A stretch of 64,000 nt of DNA from Micromonospora sp. LH3U1 (lineage in GTDB: Bacteria; Actinomycetota; Actinomycetes; Mycobacteriales; Micromonosporaceae): the NCBI RefSeq assembly GCF_028475105.1, contig NZ_CP116936.1, positions 2,851,501-2,915,500 on the forward strand. Direction: 5' to 3'. Both the position numbers and the translations under genes were made by a program. Positions 25,759-62,275 of this stretch are shown here, piece by piece (within the stretch, counting starts at the first letter, position 1; the number at the start of each line of letters is the position of its first letter). The notes under the pieces were generated by a model, which saw only the letters and a program-made list of their open reading frames with translations, ran no database searches and was not told where the DNA came from.

Positions 25759-26786
25759 TCATCGGTCGGGCTGTGGTGCGGGACATCCTCGACGGCGACG
25801 ACGCCCAGGTGGTGGATCTGGTTCGGCACGCGTACCTGCTGCACGAGCAGGGCCGCACGAGCCTGCCGCACTCGGTCTTCCTGCGCTTCCCGCAGCAACC
25901 CCGCGACCGCATCATCGGCCTACCCGCCTACCTCGGCGCCGACCCACCGGTGAGCGGCATCAAATGGATCTCCTCCTTCCCCGGCAACCTGGATGCGGGG
26001 CTGGAGCGGGCCAGCGCGGCGATCCTGCTGAACTCGATGCGTACCGGCCACCCGGTGGCCCTGGTCGAGGGCTCGGTCATCTCGGCCCGGCGTACCGCGG
26101 CGAGCGCGGCGCTCGCGGCCGGCCTGCTCACCGCGCACCGCCGCCCGGACGGTCTGGCCCTGATCGGCTGCGGCCTGATCAACCAGCAGGTGCTGCGGTT
26201 CGTGGCGGGCACCATCGCCCCTCCGCTGGCGCTGACGCTGTTCGACGCCGACCCCCGCCGGGCCGAGGCCTTCGCCGAGGTCGCCCGGACCCTGCTGCCG
26301 GGGACGCCGACGACACTGGCCGGGACTGCCGAAGAGGCGATGGCCGCGCACCGGCTGGTCTCGATCGCCACCACCGCCACCGAGCCCCACCTCGACCTGG
26401 CCGCCTGCCGGCCCGGCGCGGTGCTGCTGCACCTGTCCCTGCGCGACCTGCTCCCCGAGGGGCTGCCGACCGCGCGCAACGTGGTCGACGACCCCGATCA
26501 CGCCTGCCGAGAGGGCACCTCGTTGCAGTTGGCCGAGCAGCTCACCGGCGGCCGGAACTTCATCCACGCCACCATCGGCGCGCTGGCCGGCGGCCAGGCG
26601 CGGCTGCCCGTCGACGACGTACCGGTGGTGGTGTCCCCGTTCGGCCTCGGCGTGCTGGATCTCGTGCTCGCCGAGCACGTCCGCGCCAACGCCGAACGGC
26701 GGCACCTGGGCGTACGCGTCGACGGCTTCCTACCCGTGGTGGACGCCACCGTGGCGTCCACCGGATCCCTGAAGGAGTGGCAATGA
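25752..26786 (+). CDS. sbnB: SbnB-like dehydrogenase (2,3-diaminopropionate pathway, step 2)
   Basis: 344 residues of the ornithine cyclodeaminase/mu-crystallin family. GIKWISSFPGN near K71 and the dinucleotide site LIGCGLINQQ are SbnB-type. SbnB oxidatively cleaves ACEGA with NAD to give L-Dap and 2-oxoglutarate. GTG 25752 overlaps the sbnA stop by 7 bases; the stop overlaps the mbtH start. Dap made here may be incorporated directly or after carbamoylation. Confidence 0.85.
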   Translation: MLIIGRAVVRDILDGDDAQVVDLVRHAYLLHEQGRTSLPHSVFLRFPQQPRDRIIGLPAYLGADPPVSGIKWISSFPGNLDAGLERASAAILLNSMRTGHPVALVEGSVISARRTAASAALAAGLLTAHRRPDGLALIGCGLINQQVLRFVAGTIAPPLALTLFDADPRRAEAFAEVARTLLPGTPTTLAGTAEEAMAAHRLVSIATTATEPHLDLAACRPGAVLLHLSLRDLLPEGLPTARNVVDDPDHACREGTSLQLAEQLTGGRNFIHATIGALAGGQARLPVDDVPVVVSPFGLGVLDLVLAEHVRANAERRHLGVRVDGFLPVVDATVASTGSLKEWQ

Positions 26787-26989
26787 CGGACAACCGCAGC
26801 TACCGAGTGGTGCTCAACGACGAGGAGCAGTACTCGGTCTGGTGGACCGACCGGGATCTGCCCGCCGGCTGGCGTGCCGAAGGCACCGAGGGCACCCGCG
26901 ACGAGTGCCTGGCCCACATCGACGAGATCTGGACCGACATGCGGCCGCTGAGCCTGCGCCAGCGCATGCAGTCCCAGGCCACGGCCTGA
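26783..26989 (+). CDS. MbtH-like protein
   Basis: 68 residues. It matches the MbtH signature NxExQxSxWP-x5-PxGW: NDEEQYSVWWTDRDLPAGW, with W in place of the usual P after SxW, then HIDEIWTDMRPLSLR. MbtH-like proteins bind NRPS adenylation domains and are often needed for solubility or activity. Coupled by ATGA to sbnB; NRPS-1 begins 47 bases later after a CCCCGGAGGAGC site. Confidence 0.95.
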   Translation: MTDNRSYRVVLNDEEQYSVWWTDRDLPAGWRAEGTEGTRDECLAHIDEIWTDMRPLSLRQRMQSQATA

Positions 26990-27036
26990 CCACCTGATCC
27001 GATCCCACGCCCGCGCCCGGTCCCCGGAGGAGCACC

Positions 27037-55294
<28,258 letters not shown>

Positions 55295-55295
<1 letters not shown>

Positions 55296-56278
55296 TGACG
55301 ACCTTGCCGAGCGTCTCCGCGACGGTCACCGACCCCACCGTCCGGCAGGTGCGGCACCTGGTGTCGATCCGCGACCTGACCGATGGGGACCTCTACTCGA
55401 TCGTTGCCCGGGGCGCCGCGTTCGCCGCCGGGGAGTGCGGCAGCCCGCTCGCCGGGCAGGTGGTCGGGGTCTGCTTCCTCAAGACGTCGACGCGCACCCG
55501 GACCGCCTTCACCAGCGCGGCACTGCGACTGGGCGCTGGCGTGATCCAGTACGGCCCGCAGGACCTGCAGACCAACACCGGAGAGACCAGCGAGGACACC
55601 GGCCGGGTGCTGTCCGGCATGCTCGACGTGCTGGTCGCCCGCACCGCCGGTGACCCGGCCGAGTTGCGGGCCTGGGCTGCCCAGAGTCGGATGGCGGTGC
55701 TCAACGCGATGAGCGCCGAGGAGCACCCCACCCAGGCACTCACCGACCTGACCACGTTGCTGCGGCAGTTCGGCCGGATCGAGGGGCTGCGCCTGCTCTA
55801 TCTGGGGGAGGCCAACAACACGGCCACCGCGCTCGCCCTGGCGCTCACCCGGTTTCCGGGCGTGGAACTGGAACTGCGCACCCCGCCCGGCTACGGCCTG
55901 CCCGCACAGATCCTGGCCGACGCCGTCCGGCAGGCCGGGATCAGTGGGGCGAGCATCGTCGAGCGGTGCCACATGTCCGACCTGCCGGGCGATCTCGACG
56001 CCATCTACACCACCCGCTGGCAGACCACCGGCACCGTGAAGCCGGACCCGGACTGGCGTCAGGTCTTCGCCCCGTTCCGGGTCGAACAGGACCTCTGGCG
56101 GCACAGCCCGAACGCGGTCTTCCTGCACGACCTACCGGCGCATCGCGGCGAGGAGGTTACCTCGGAGGTACTCGACGGGCCGTCGAGCATCGCGTTCGGT
56201 CAGGCGGAGAACAAGCTCTACAGCGCGATGGCGGTGCTTGAGTGGTGCCGATCGCACGCGGGTGGGACGACGCGGTGA
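55295..56278 (+). CDS. Ornithine carbamoyltransferase-like enzyme, probably acting on another amine
   Basis: 327 residues. The carbamoyl-phosphate sites are intact: TSTRTRTAF (64-72) and HPTQ (144-147). The ornithine-specific motifs are changed: HCLP reads HDLP (in FLHDLPAHRGEEV), and the SMG loop reads TTRWQTTG. It should therefore transfer carbamoyl to a different amine; Dap made by the SbnA/B pair, free or in the peptide, is the obvious candidate (giving 3-ureidoalanine, as VioL does in viomycin). ATG 55295 overlaps the NRPS-2 stop and GGAGG precedes it. The stop overlaps the next gene. Confidence 0.85.
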
Positions 56279-57624
56279 CGGTCCTCGAGCCGCCGGGCAG
56301 ACCCGCCCGCCGCGCGGCGAGGCTCACCCGCAACCGGGACTTCCTGTTGCTCTGGACCGGCTCGGGGCTCTCCGCGCTCGGTGCCCGGGCCACCTCCATC
56401 GGCTACACCCTGCTGGTCTACTGGTCGACCGGTTCGGCCACCGCAGCCAGCCTCGTCACCTTCGCCGCGCTGCTGCCGAACCTGGTCGCTCAGCTACCGG
56501 CCGGCGCGCTGGTCGACCGGTGGAACCGGCGTACGACGATGCTGGTCTGCACCGCCGGCCGCGTTCTCGGAGCCGGCAGCGTGGCGGCGGTGGTGCTGCT
56601 CGACGCGGTGCGGTTGCCGCACCTGATGGTGGTCGCGTTCCTGGAAGCCACCCTCGGCATCTGCTACGCGTTGGCGGAACGAGCCGCGGTGTGTGCCGTG
56701 GTGCCCCGCGACCAACTGGGCGCGGCGATGGCGGCCAACGAGTCGCGGGCCAACGCCGCCAGCATCCTCGGTCAGCCGACCGGCACCGTGCTCTATGCCG
56801 TGGCCCGGTTCGCACCGTTCCTGTTCGCCACCGGGGTGCACCTGATTTCGCTGGTGACCCTGCTGTTCGTCCGACGGGACCTGCGGGCGCCCCGGCCGTC
56901 ACACGGCGGGGCGGGCGGGCTGATCGCCCAGATCAGGGAAGGTGTCGTCTTCATCTGGGGCAAGCTCTACCTGCGTCGGGCGCTGTGTCTCTTCGCGGCC
57001 AGCAACATCCTCTTCCAGGTTCTCGGCCTCGGTCTGGTGGTGCTGGTCAAGGACCGGGACGGCACGCCCGCGACGGTCGGTCTGCTGTTGGCGGTCAACA
57101 GCGTCTTCGGCATGGCGGGCGCGATGACCAGTAACGCCTACCTGCGCCGCTGGGGCATCCGCCGGATGATGATCGGCATCCACGTGGTGTGGGCGGTGCT
57201 GATGCCGCTGCTCGTCGTGGCACCCGGGCTGGTCGCGGTCAGTGTGATCCTGGCGTTGATCAACTACGGCGCCGGGATCGGCAATGTGGCCGGGATGCTG
57301 TACCTGCTCAGGACGACTCCCGACGAGCTGCGCGGCCGGGCCGGCTCGATCTTCACGCTGCTCTCCTCGGGTGCCAACTCGATCGGCGCGCTGTTCGCGG
57401 GCTTCCTGCTGGACGCCGCACGCATCGAGGTGGCGTTGGCCGTCGTGGGCGCGACGATGGTGGTGATCGCGGTGTTCGCGGTGCTGGCTTTCGGCACCCG
57501 TACCGCCGCCGAGGCGGAACGGGCCGAGGCGGCTGCCGAGCGGGCCGACGCCGAGCGGGCCGACGCCGAGCGGGCCGACGCGGAGCTGGCGGCGACGGCA
57601 GCCGGTCGCGACCCGCATGGTTGA
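56275..57624 (+). CDS. MFS transporter, probable product exporter
   Basis: 449 residues with about 12 membrane segments and a DRWNRRT loop after the second helix pair, resembling the MFS_3/tetracycline-type drug exporters common in antibiotic clusters. GTG 56275 overlaps the carbamoyltransferase stop (GTGA), favoured over GTG 56242. The cytoplasmic tail carries three tandem AERAD-type repeats (AERADAERADAERADA), encoded by a 15-bp DNA repeat near 57536-57583. It ends the long NRPS operon; its likely role is export or self-protection. Confidence 0.85.
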   Translation: MTVLEPPGRPARRAARLTRNRDFLLLWTGSGLSALGARATSIGYTLLVYWSTGSATAASLVTFAALLPNLVAQLPAGALVDRWNRRTTMLVCTAGRVLGAGSVAAVVLLDAVRLPHLMVVAFLEATLGICYALAERAAVCAVVPRDQLGAAMAANESRANAASILGQPTGTVLYAVARFAPFLFATGVHLISLVTLLFVRRDLRAPRPSHGGAGGLIAQIREGVVFIWGKLYLRRALCLFAASNILFQVLGLGLVVLVKDRDGTPATVGLLLAVNSVFGMAGAMTSNAYLRRWGIRRMMIGIHVVWAVLMPLLVVAPGLVAVSVILALINYGAGIGNVAGMLYLLRTTPDELRGRAGSIFTLLSSGANSIGALFAGFLLDAARIEVALAVVGATMVVIAVFAVLAFGTRTAAEAERAEAAAERADAERADAERADAELAATAAGRDPHG

Positions 57625-57635
57625 GCCCGGCGACG

Positions 57636-57655
57636 ATATCGAGGAAATATGGCTC
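57636..57655 (+). promoter_or_regulatory. Candidate SARP operator 5 (before the oxygenase gene)
   Basis: TATCGAG (57637-57643) and TATGGCT (57648-57654) start 11 bp apart, 55-70 bases before the oxygenase ATG. It is the most divergent of the five boxes but keeps the TAT-N8-TAT pattern. Confidence 0.45.
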
Positions 57656-57708
57656 CCCACGTCAGGCTGCCGGCACTGGATCGACCCTGGCGTGGAGGAG
57701 ACCAACCG

Positions 57709-58644
57709 ATGAGCGAGCACGGCACGTGGCAGCCGCACGAGATCACACCCAGCAGCGCCGGATGCGCAGCCACCGTTGACGGGCTGATCGGCCATCTGCG
57801 GGAGCTGGACCTGACGGCGTTACTCACCGCCGAGAAGGCGCTGGTGTTCCGGGGCTTCGGCGTCGAGCCGGGCGCGCTGGACCCGGTGATGGACATGGTG
57901 CTGCCCAACCGGCTCGCCTACGTGCATGGCAACTCGCCCCGCACCAAGGTCGGCCGCAACGTCTACACCTCGACGGAGTACCCGGCGCCGTACACCATCT
58001 CCATGCACAACGAACTGTCGTACGCCGCGCACTGGCCGGCCCGCTTGCTGTTCTACTGCCAGCTCGCCGCGCCGACCGGCGGTGCCACCCCGGTGGTCGA
58101 CGCCCATCACTGGCTGGAGTCCCTCGACCCGGAGGTCCGCGCCGCCTTCGCGGGCGGGGTGTGCTACCAGCAGAACCTCCACGACGGCCTGGGACTGGGC
58201 AAGAGCTGGCAGCAGACCTTCGAGACCGAGGACCGGGCGGAGGTCGAGGCGTTCCTCGACGGCACCGGGGCGACCTGGAAGTGGACTGCGGAAGGGCTGC
58301 GGGTGAGCCAGGTCCGCCCGGCCACCACCCGGCACCCCGTAACCGGGGTGGAGGTGTGGTTCAACCAGAGCGACCAGTGGCACCCGGCCGCTCTGGACGA
58401 CGAGGTCGCTCGGGTGATGACCCAGGTGATGACGCAGGACGAACTGCCCCAGTCGGTCACCTTCGCCGACGGCAGCCCGATCCCCGACGAGTACGTGTTC
58501 CAGATCCGCGACCGAGGTCTGGACGCGGCGATCGACGTGGACTGGCGCGTCGGTGACCTGCTGCTGATCGACAACGTGCTGGTGGCGCACGGTCGGCGGC
58601 CCTACACCGGAAGCCGCCGCATCCTGGTGGCGATGTCGGACTGA
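57709..58644 (+). CDS. SyrP-like Fe(II)/2-oxoglutarate-dependent oxygenase (TauD family)
   Basis: 311 residues. The iron ligands are H100-x-E102 (SMHNELSY) and H294 (VAHGRRPYTG); the 2-oxoglutarate Arg is R303 or R304 (SRRILVAM). The overall pattern (GGATPVVD, TRHPVTGVEVWFNQ, DNVLVAHGR) matches SyrP-like enzymes, which beta-hydroxylate Asp-type residues on carrier proteins, and related Asn/Arg hydroxylases. With several Asn/Asp-like A domains, beta-hydroxylation of such a residue is plausible. GGAGGAG precedes ATG 57709. Codon 38 is the rare TTA, so translation may depend on a bldA-type tRNA. Confidence 0.85.
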   Translation: MSEHGTWQPHEITPSSAGCAATVDGLIGHLRELDLTALLTAEKALVFRGFGVEPGALDPVMDMVLPNRLAYVHGNSPRTKVGRNVYTSTEYPAPYTISMHNELSYAAHWPARLLFYCQLAAPTGGATPVVDAHHWLESLDPEVRAAFAGGVCYQQNLHDGLGLGKSWQQTFETEDRAEVEAFLDGTGATWKWTAEGLRVSQVRPATTRHPVTGVEVWFNQSDQWHPAALDDEVARVMTQVMTQDELPQSVTFADGSPIPDEYVFQIRDRGLDAAIDVDWRVGDLLLIDNVLVAHGRRPYTGSRRILVAMSD

Positions 58645-58673
58645 CCGGGCATCGGCCGGGCGGGAGGAGAAAT

Positions 58674-59429
58674 GTGGAGATGACAGGGGCCGAGGTACGC
58701 GGCCGGTGGCTGCGGACCTTCCGCCGAGCTGAGCGGTCAGACCTGCGGCTGGTCTGCTTCCCGCACGCCGGTGGGAACGCCAACGTGTTCCAACCCTGGG
58801 CGGGCCTGCTTGACGGCGCCACCGATCTGCTGGCGGTCTGCTACCCGGGTCGGCAGGACCGGCTGCTGGAGCCCTGCGTGGATCAGATGGACGTGCTCGC
58901 GGAGCGGATCAGTGACGTGCTCGTGCCGTACCTGGACCGGCCGATCGCGTTCTTCGGCCACAGCCTGGGCGCGTCGGTGGCATACGAGGTCACCCTGGTC
59001 CTGGAATCCCGGTACGGGTTCACGCCGAGCGTGCTCTTCGTCTCGGGACACGGCGCGCCGCACGTCTGCCAGGTCGACCTCGATCCGGATCTCGCCGACG
59101 ACGAATATCTGCTCGGCCGGATCGGCGCCCTGGGCGAGGTCGATCCGGTGCTGCTGCGGTCACCGAAGCTCCGCGAGCTGATCATGCCCTCGCTCCGGGG
59201 GGACCTGCGGATGCTCTACCGCCACCTGCCGCGGGAACCGGCGAAGGTCCGAGCCCCGATTGTCGCCTACCTGGGCACCGAGGACCCGACCTGCACCACG
59301 TCGACGGTGCGAGCCTGGGGGGAGTTGACGACCGGCGGCTTCGAGTTGACGACGTTCCCCGGTGACCACTTCTATCTCGTGCCGGAACAGGAGCAGGTGG
59401 TCGCCGCGGTGACCGCCCGCCTGGGCTGA
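58674..59429 (+). CDS. Type II thioesterase (editing)
   Basis: 251 residues, alpha/beta hydrolase. FPHAGGNA near residue 30, nucleophile elbow GHSLG (S97), an Asp in YLGTEDPT and the His in PGDHFYLV. Type II thioesterases clear mis-primed or stalled carrier domains in NRPS systems. Start GTG 58674, five bases after GGGAGGAG; an ATG 6 bases further in is possible. Last gene of the NRPS locus, in a transcript with the oxygenase. Confidence 0.9.
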   Translation: MEMTGAEVRGRWLRTFRRAERSDLRLVCFPHAGGNANVFQPWAGLLDGATDLLAVCYPGRQDRLLEPCVDQMDVLAERISDVLVPYLDRPIAFFGHSLGASVAYEVTLVLESRYGFTPSVLFVSGHGAPHVCQVDLDPDLADDEYLLGRIGALGEVDPVLLRSPKLRELIMPSLRGDLRMLYRHLPREPAKVRAPIVAYLGTEDPTCTTSTVRAWGELTTGGFELTTFPGDHFYLVPEQEQVVAAVTARLG

Positions 59430-59650
59430 CCGACGGACCACGCCCCAAGGGACGGTAGAGCGTTGCGGGTGAGCGGGCTGAAGTCCGCTGCGGGTCCGTC
59501 ATCTGAGACACCGATCCCACGGGCATCGTCCTGAGCAGGCCTTCAGGTTGGGACATGGTGCTCCCAGCTGTCCAATCGGGCGATGTCCGCTCATGTCGAT
59601 GACCGGATACAGGGGATTCGACCGGACGGAAGTGCCGAGCAGCGATGAAT
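59430..59650. other. Right boundary spacer of the NRPS locus
   Basis: No gene supported. No clear terminator hairpin with a T-run was found, although a short GC-rich imperfect stem occurs near 59478-59500. Confidence 0.4.
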
Positions 59651-60106
59651 CTACGGGCCGCTCGGCGATGCGGTTGTCCGTGCTTCGTCGCGACGAGGCA
59701 GCCGGTCAGACTCAGGCAGGGAACGAAGCAATGCCGCCAGGGCGCCAAACACGAGAGGAAGGCCGCCCAGCTCGCTGATCCCGACCCATGCGATGTCGTC
59801 ATGCTCCTCAGGTGCACGGTTGGTGGGAGAGCCGACCCAGTCTCTGATGTGCCAGACGCCCACGTGGACGGCGTCCTCGCCACTGCCGGCACGCAGGTCG
59901 CCCAACCGTGACGAGGAGCCCGCCACAATGTGAACCCCTAGCTCCTCGTGCATCTCACGCGCGAGGGCCTGTAGTTCCGACTCACCCGCTTCGACGTGCC
60001 CCCCGGGCAGATCCCAGAGATCCGGATATGCCCGGCGGGTCGGGCTGCGGTGTACCAGCAGGACCGCGCCGTTCTCCACGAGTGCGCCGCAGACGACGAC
60101 ATGCAT
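59651..60106 (-). CDS. Nudix hydrolase
   Basis: 151 residues. A complete Nudix box from G36 to V58 (GX5EX7REUXEEXGU: E42, R50-E51, E54-E55, G57) follows LWDLPGG. Such enzymes hydrolyse nucleoside diphosphate derivatives; MutT/ADP-ribose-type activity is possible but cannot be resolved. ATG 60106 (MHVVVCGALV) fits the family start, although the frame is open further upstream. Not related to the NRPS locus by position or strand. Confidence 0.9.
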   Translation of the reverse strand: MHVVVCGALVENGAVLLVHRSPTRRAYPDLWDLPGGHVEAGESELQALAREMHEELGVHIVAGSSSRLGDLRAGSGEDAVHVGVWHIRDWVGSPTNRAPEEHDDIAWVGISELGGLPLVFGALAALLRSLPESDRLPRRDEARTTASPSGP

Positions 60107-60295
60107 GACGGGATTAGAGCACAGGGTTAGGACAAGCTCGCTCCAGCCAGAGGGCACGCGCAGACAACCGGCTCTGCCGCCGACCGGGCGATAGGGAGCT
60201 AGATCGGGTTCGCCAGCGTCAGGTGTAACGGCCGTGCCGAGAAGAGTGCGTTTGACAGTCCGGCACGCACGGCTGGGCGAGTCACGGTGGGGGCT

Positions 60296-60574
60296 TCAGT
60301 CCGTTCCCCCTCCACCACCGCCAGTATCGAAGGTCGCAGCGTCTCCAAGGGTGGCGTTTTCGACGATGGCGGCGGAGTGCCGGTCGGGAACGCCCCGGCC
60401 CCGCTGGAAGATGTCGCGACCAGAGCGCGGCGAGTTACGACGTATGGCTCGCATGGCGGCTCGCGCAGCGGCCGCCTTCTCCTCGACGCTGAGTGGCCGA
60501 CGTCTGCGCTCGAGAATCAGGACCGCGACGCCCGTCGCGAGCCCGATGCCAGCGATCAAGAAAAACCACTGCAT
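60296..60574 (-). CDS. Small single-pass membrane protein
   Basis: 92 residues. One N-terminal membrane helix (MQWFFLIAGIGLATGVAVLI), then a basic RRRR stop-transfer and a soluble charged region (EEKAAAARAAMRAIRR), ending in a Gly-rich tail. The positive-inside pattern predicts a cytoplasmic C-terminus. No family recognised. Supported by start, hydrophobicity and topology rather than homology, so moderate confidence. Confidence 0.5.
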   Translation of the reverse strand: MQWFFLIAGIGLATGVAVLILERRRRPLSVEEKAAAARAAMRAIRRNSPRSGRDIFQRGRGVPDRHSAAIVENATLGDAATFDTGGGGGGTD

Positions 60575-60722
60575 GTCGCCACGGTAGAAGACGCCCGCAT
60601 CGGGACGGCGTACCCGCGCATGCCGCCGATCGAGCGCTTAAGCGGCCGGTGCGGCCATCACTATGCGTAGCTGAGCTCCGCTCGGCAGGTGTGCGATGCC
60701 GGTGCGAGTGCCCGGTAAGGGG

Positions 60723-61166
60723 CTATGCCCAGGGCGGGATGTATCGGCCGACGTAATCGCGAGCACGGGGGCGCGGGTCATGCCAGTACTGGTTCGGCAT
60801 GCGGTGGTGGTGCTTCTCGCAGAACTCAGCGAGACCTTCTGTGATCTTGAGGCGCTCTAGCGGTTGGCCTTCGAAGGCTGTGTTGACCGCCAGCAGTTGC
60901 GGCTCGGGATTCCAGCCTGAGTGGTCGAACGCCCAGCCGTCCCAGGCCGCGTAGGTGTGGAAAACCTGCCGCTCGCCCGGGAGGCGCACCGCGGTCATCT
61001 CGATGGACCTGTCTGGATAGGAATCCCGGCAGACCCAGGCGAGGATGTGACACGCTCCGGCAGCGAAGAAGGCCTGGTCCGTCCGGTCCCATGCGACCCG
61101 CTGGTCTGATCGCTCGATTGGCGTCCGACGAAACGCTCCCGCTGCTGTGGCTGCCACTGCCCGCAC
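60723..61166 (-). CDS. Conserved-looking hypothetical protein
   Basis: About 147 residues if translation starts at GTG 61166; the frame is open further upstream and no good ribosome-binding site decides. Composition is globular with many aromatic residues: GACHILAWVCRDSYPD, FHTYAAWDGWAFDHSGWN, CEKHHHRMPNQYWHDP. I do not recognise the family. There are no membrane segments. It lies between the small membrane protein and the tRNA. Confidence 0.55.
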   Translation of the reverse strand: MRAVAATAAGAFRRTPIERSDQRVAWDRTDQAFFAAGACHILAWVCRDSYPDRSIEMTAVRLPGERQVFHTYAAWDGWAFDHSGWNPEPQLLAVNTAFEGQPLERLKITEGLAEFCEKHHHRMPNQYWHDPRPRARDYVGRYIPPWA

Positions 61167-61289
61167 GGTAGTGGATGAGCCGACACATCCGCTCACTGCG
61201 CTCCTGTCGGCGGTCTCGTCGGGCACCGTGTCTGGTGCCGGCGATCTCGGTTCGTCGGCGCACCTGGTCCCCACCGGGCCGCCGCCTTG

Positions 61290-61361
61290 TCCGCTGTAGC
61301 TCAGTGGTAGAGCACCCGGCTAGGGACCGGGAGGACGCCGGTTCGAGCCCGGTCAACGGAT
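61290..61361 (+). tRNA. tRNA-like gene with anticodon AGG
   Basis: A cloverleaf can be drawn: acceptor 61290-61296 with 61354-61360 (six pairs and one C-A mismatch), D arm GCTC/GAGC, anticodon stem CCCGG/CCGGG with loop CTAGGGA (anticodon AGG, 61322-61324), T arm GCCGG/CCGGT with loop TTCGAGC. No CCA is encoded. AGG would read CCU (Pro), but bacterial tRNA-Pro normally has C1-G72 and A73, whereas here it is T1-A72 and T73. Either an unusual tRNA or a decaying one. Confidence 0.65.
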
Positions 61362-61635
61362 TTCCCGCCGTCACCATCCGGTGACGCCGGGGAGCATCGT
61401 GAATCGGACATCGACCGCGGTGCCGAGCGGCGGATTCCTTCCGCGAGTAGTCGGTGGATCTCCGCCGCACTCGTGGTTGTTGCACTACGCGCCGCTTGCC
61501 ATCCGCTTGTGCCGCTGACCAGGCCCGGTGACCCGAAGATGTCACCACGATGGTCCCGGTCGTCAGTCGAGCGCCGCCCGCTCATGACGATGAGCGGATG
61601 TTGGCTGACAGCAGCGGTGATCGAAGATATGAGGC

Positions 61636-62046
61636 ATGAGCCACCAGCATCACACCTTTCACAATCCTCCGTCGGCTACGCCAGCCGATGTGCGGACTGC
61701 TCTCGATCGCGAAGACATCAGCGCTGCCCTGAATGCCATGGTGGGGTGCGCGTTATACGGCGACGGCGATTGGAAGGGGTCGCAGGATCTCTACCTGGCT
61801 CTGCTGGATCACGATGACCACCAGGTGCAGGCGCTCGCCGCCACCTGCCTTGGACACCTGGCAAGGGTCTACCGTCGACTCGACGAGGGGCGCGTCGTCG
61901 CCGCCTTGCGTGAACGGCGTGTCCGGCCTCATGTTAGGGGTACTGCCACCGACGCGTTGGAGGACATCGAGCTCTTCTTGCACCCTCAGCGTGCGCGCTG
62001 GCGTGGGCGGCTGTGGCGATTCGCCCGCCCATGGACTTGGTTCTGA
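61636..62046 (+). CDS. Hypothetical helical (HEAT-like) protein
   Basis: 136 residues. The middle (LNAMVGCALYGDGDWKGSQD, then VQALAATCLGHLARVYRRLD and a DALEDIELFLHP end) resembles a family of small alpha-helical proteins often found beside contact-dependent or type VII toxin genes as immunity proteins, but no toxin is adjacent here. Start ATG 61636, 12 bases after a short AAGATATG stretch with no strong site. Function unknown. Confidence 0.6.
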   Translation: MSHQHHTFHNPPSATPADVRTALDREDISAALNAMVGCALYGDGDWKGSQDLYLALLDHDDHQVQALAATCLGHLARVYRRLDEGRVVAALRERRVRPHVRGTATDALEDIELFLHPQRARWRGRLWRFARPWTWF

Positions 62047-62224
62047 CGCCGCCGACCAGACCGTCAGCGGATACGAGCGGCGGGCGGGCACCCGTTCCGC
62101 TGTCGCCGCGCTCCAACCGGTCCTACCGGTGAGGGCTGCCTGCGGTCGGCCTCATCGGCTCGGGCGGCACGACCACCGGAAAGGTGCACTCGCCCTCGGC
62201 GTCTCTGGACTCGCTGGACGTGGG

Positions 62225-62259
62225 CGGGCCGTCGGGACGCATCGCGCCCCGACGGCCCG
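62225..62259. terminator. Hairpin downstream of the protease gene
   Basis: A perfect 12-bp GC-rich stem (62225-62236 with 62248-62259) with an 11-base loop, 16 bases past the protease stop on its transcript. It can serve both strands, as the upstream gene ends at 62046. Confidence 0.65.
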
Positions 62260-62275
62260 TTGACGTCGGCTGTCG

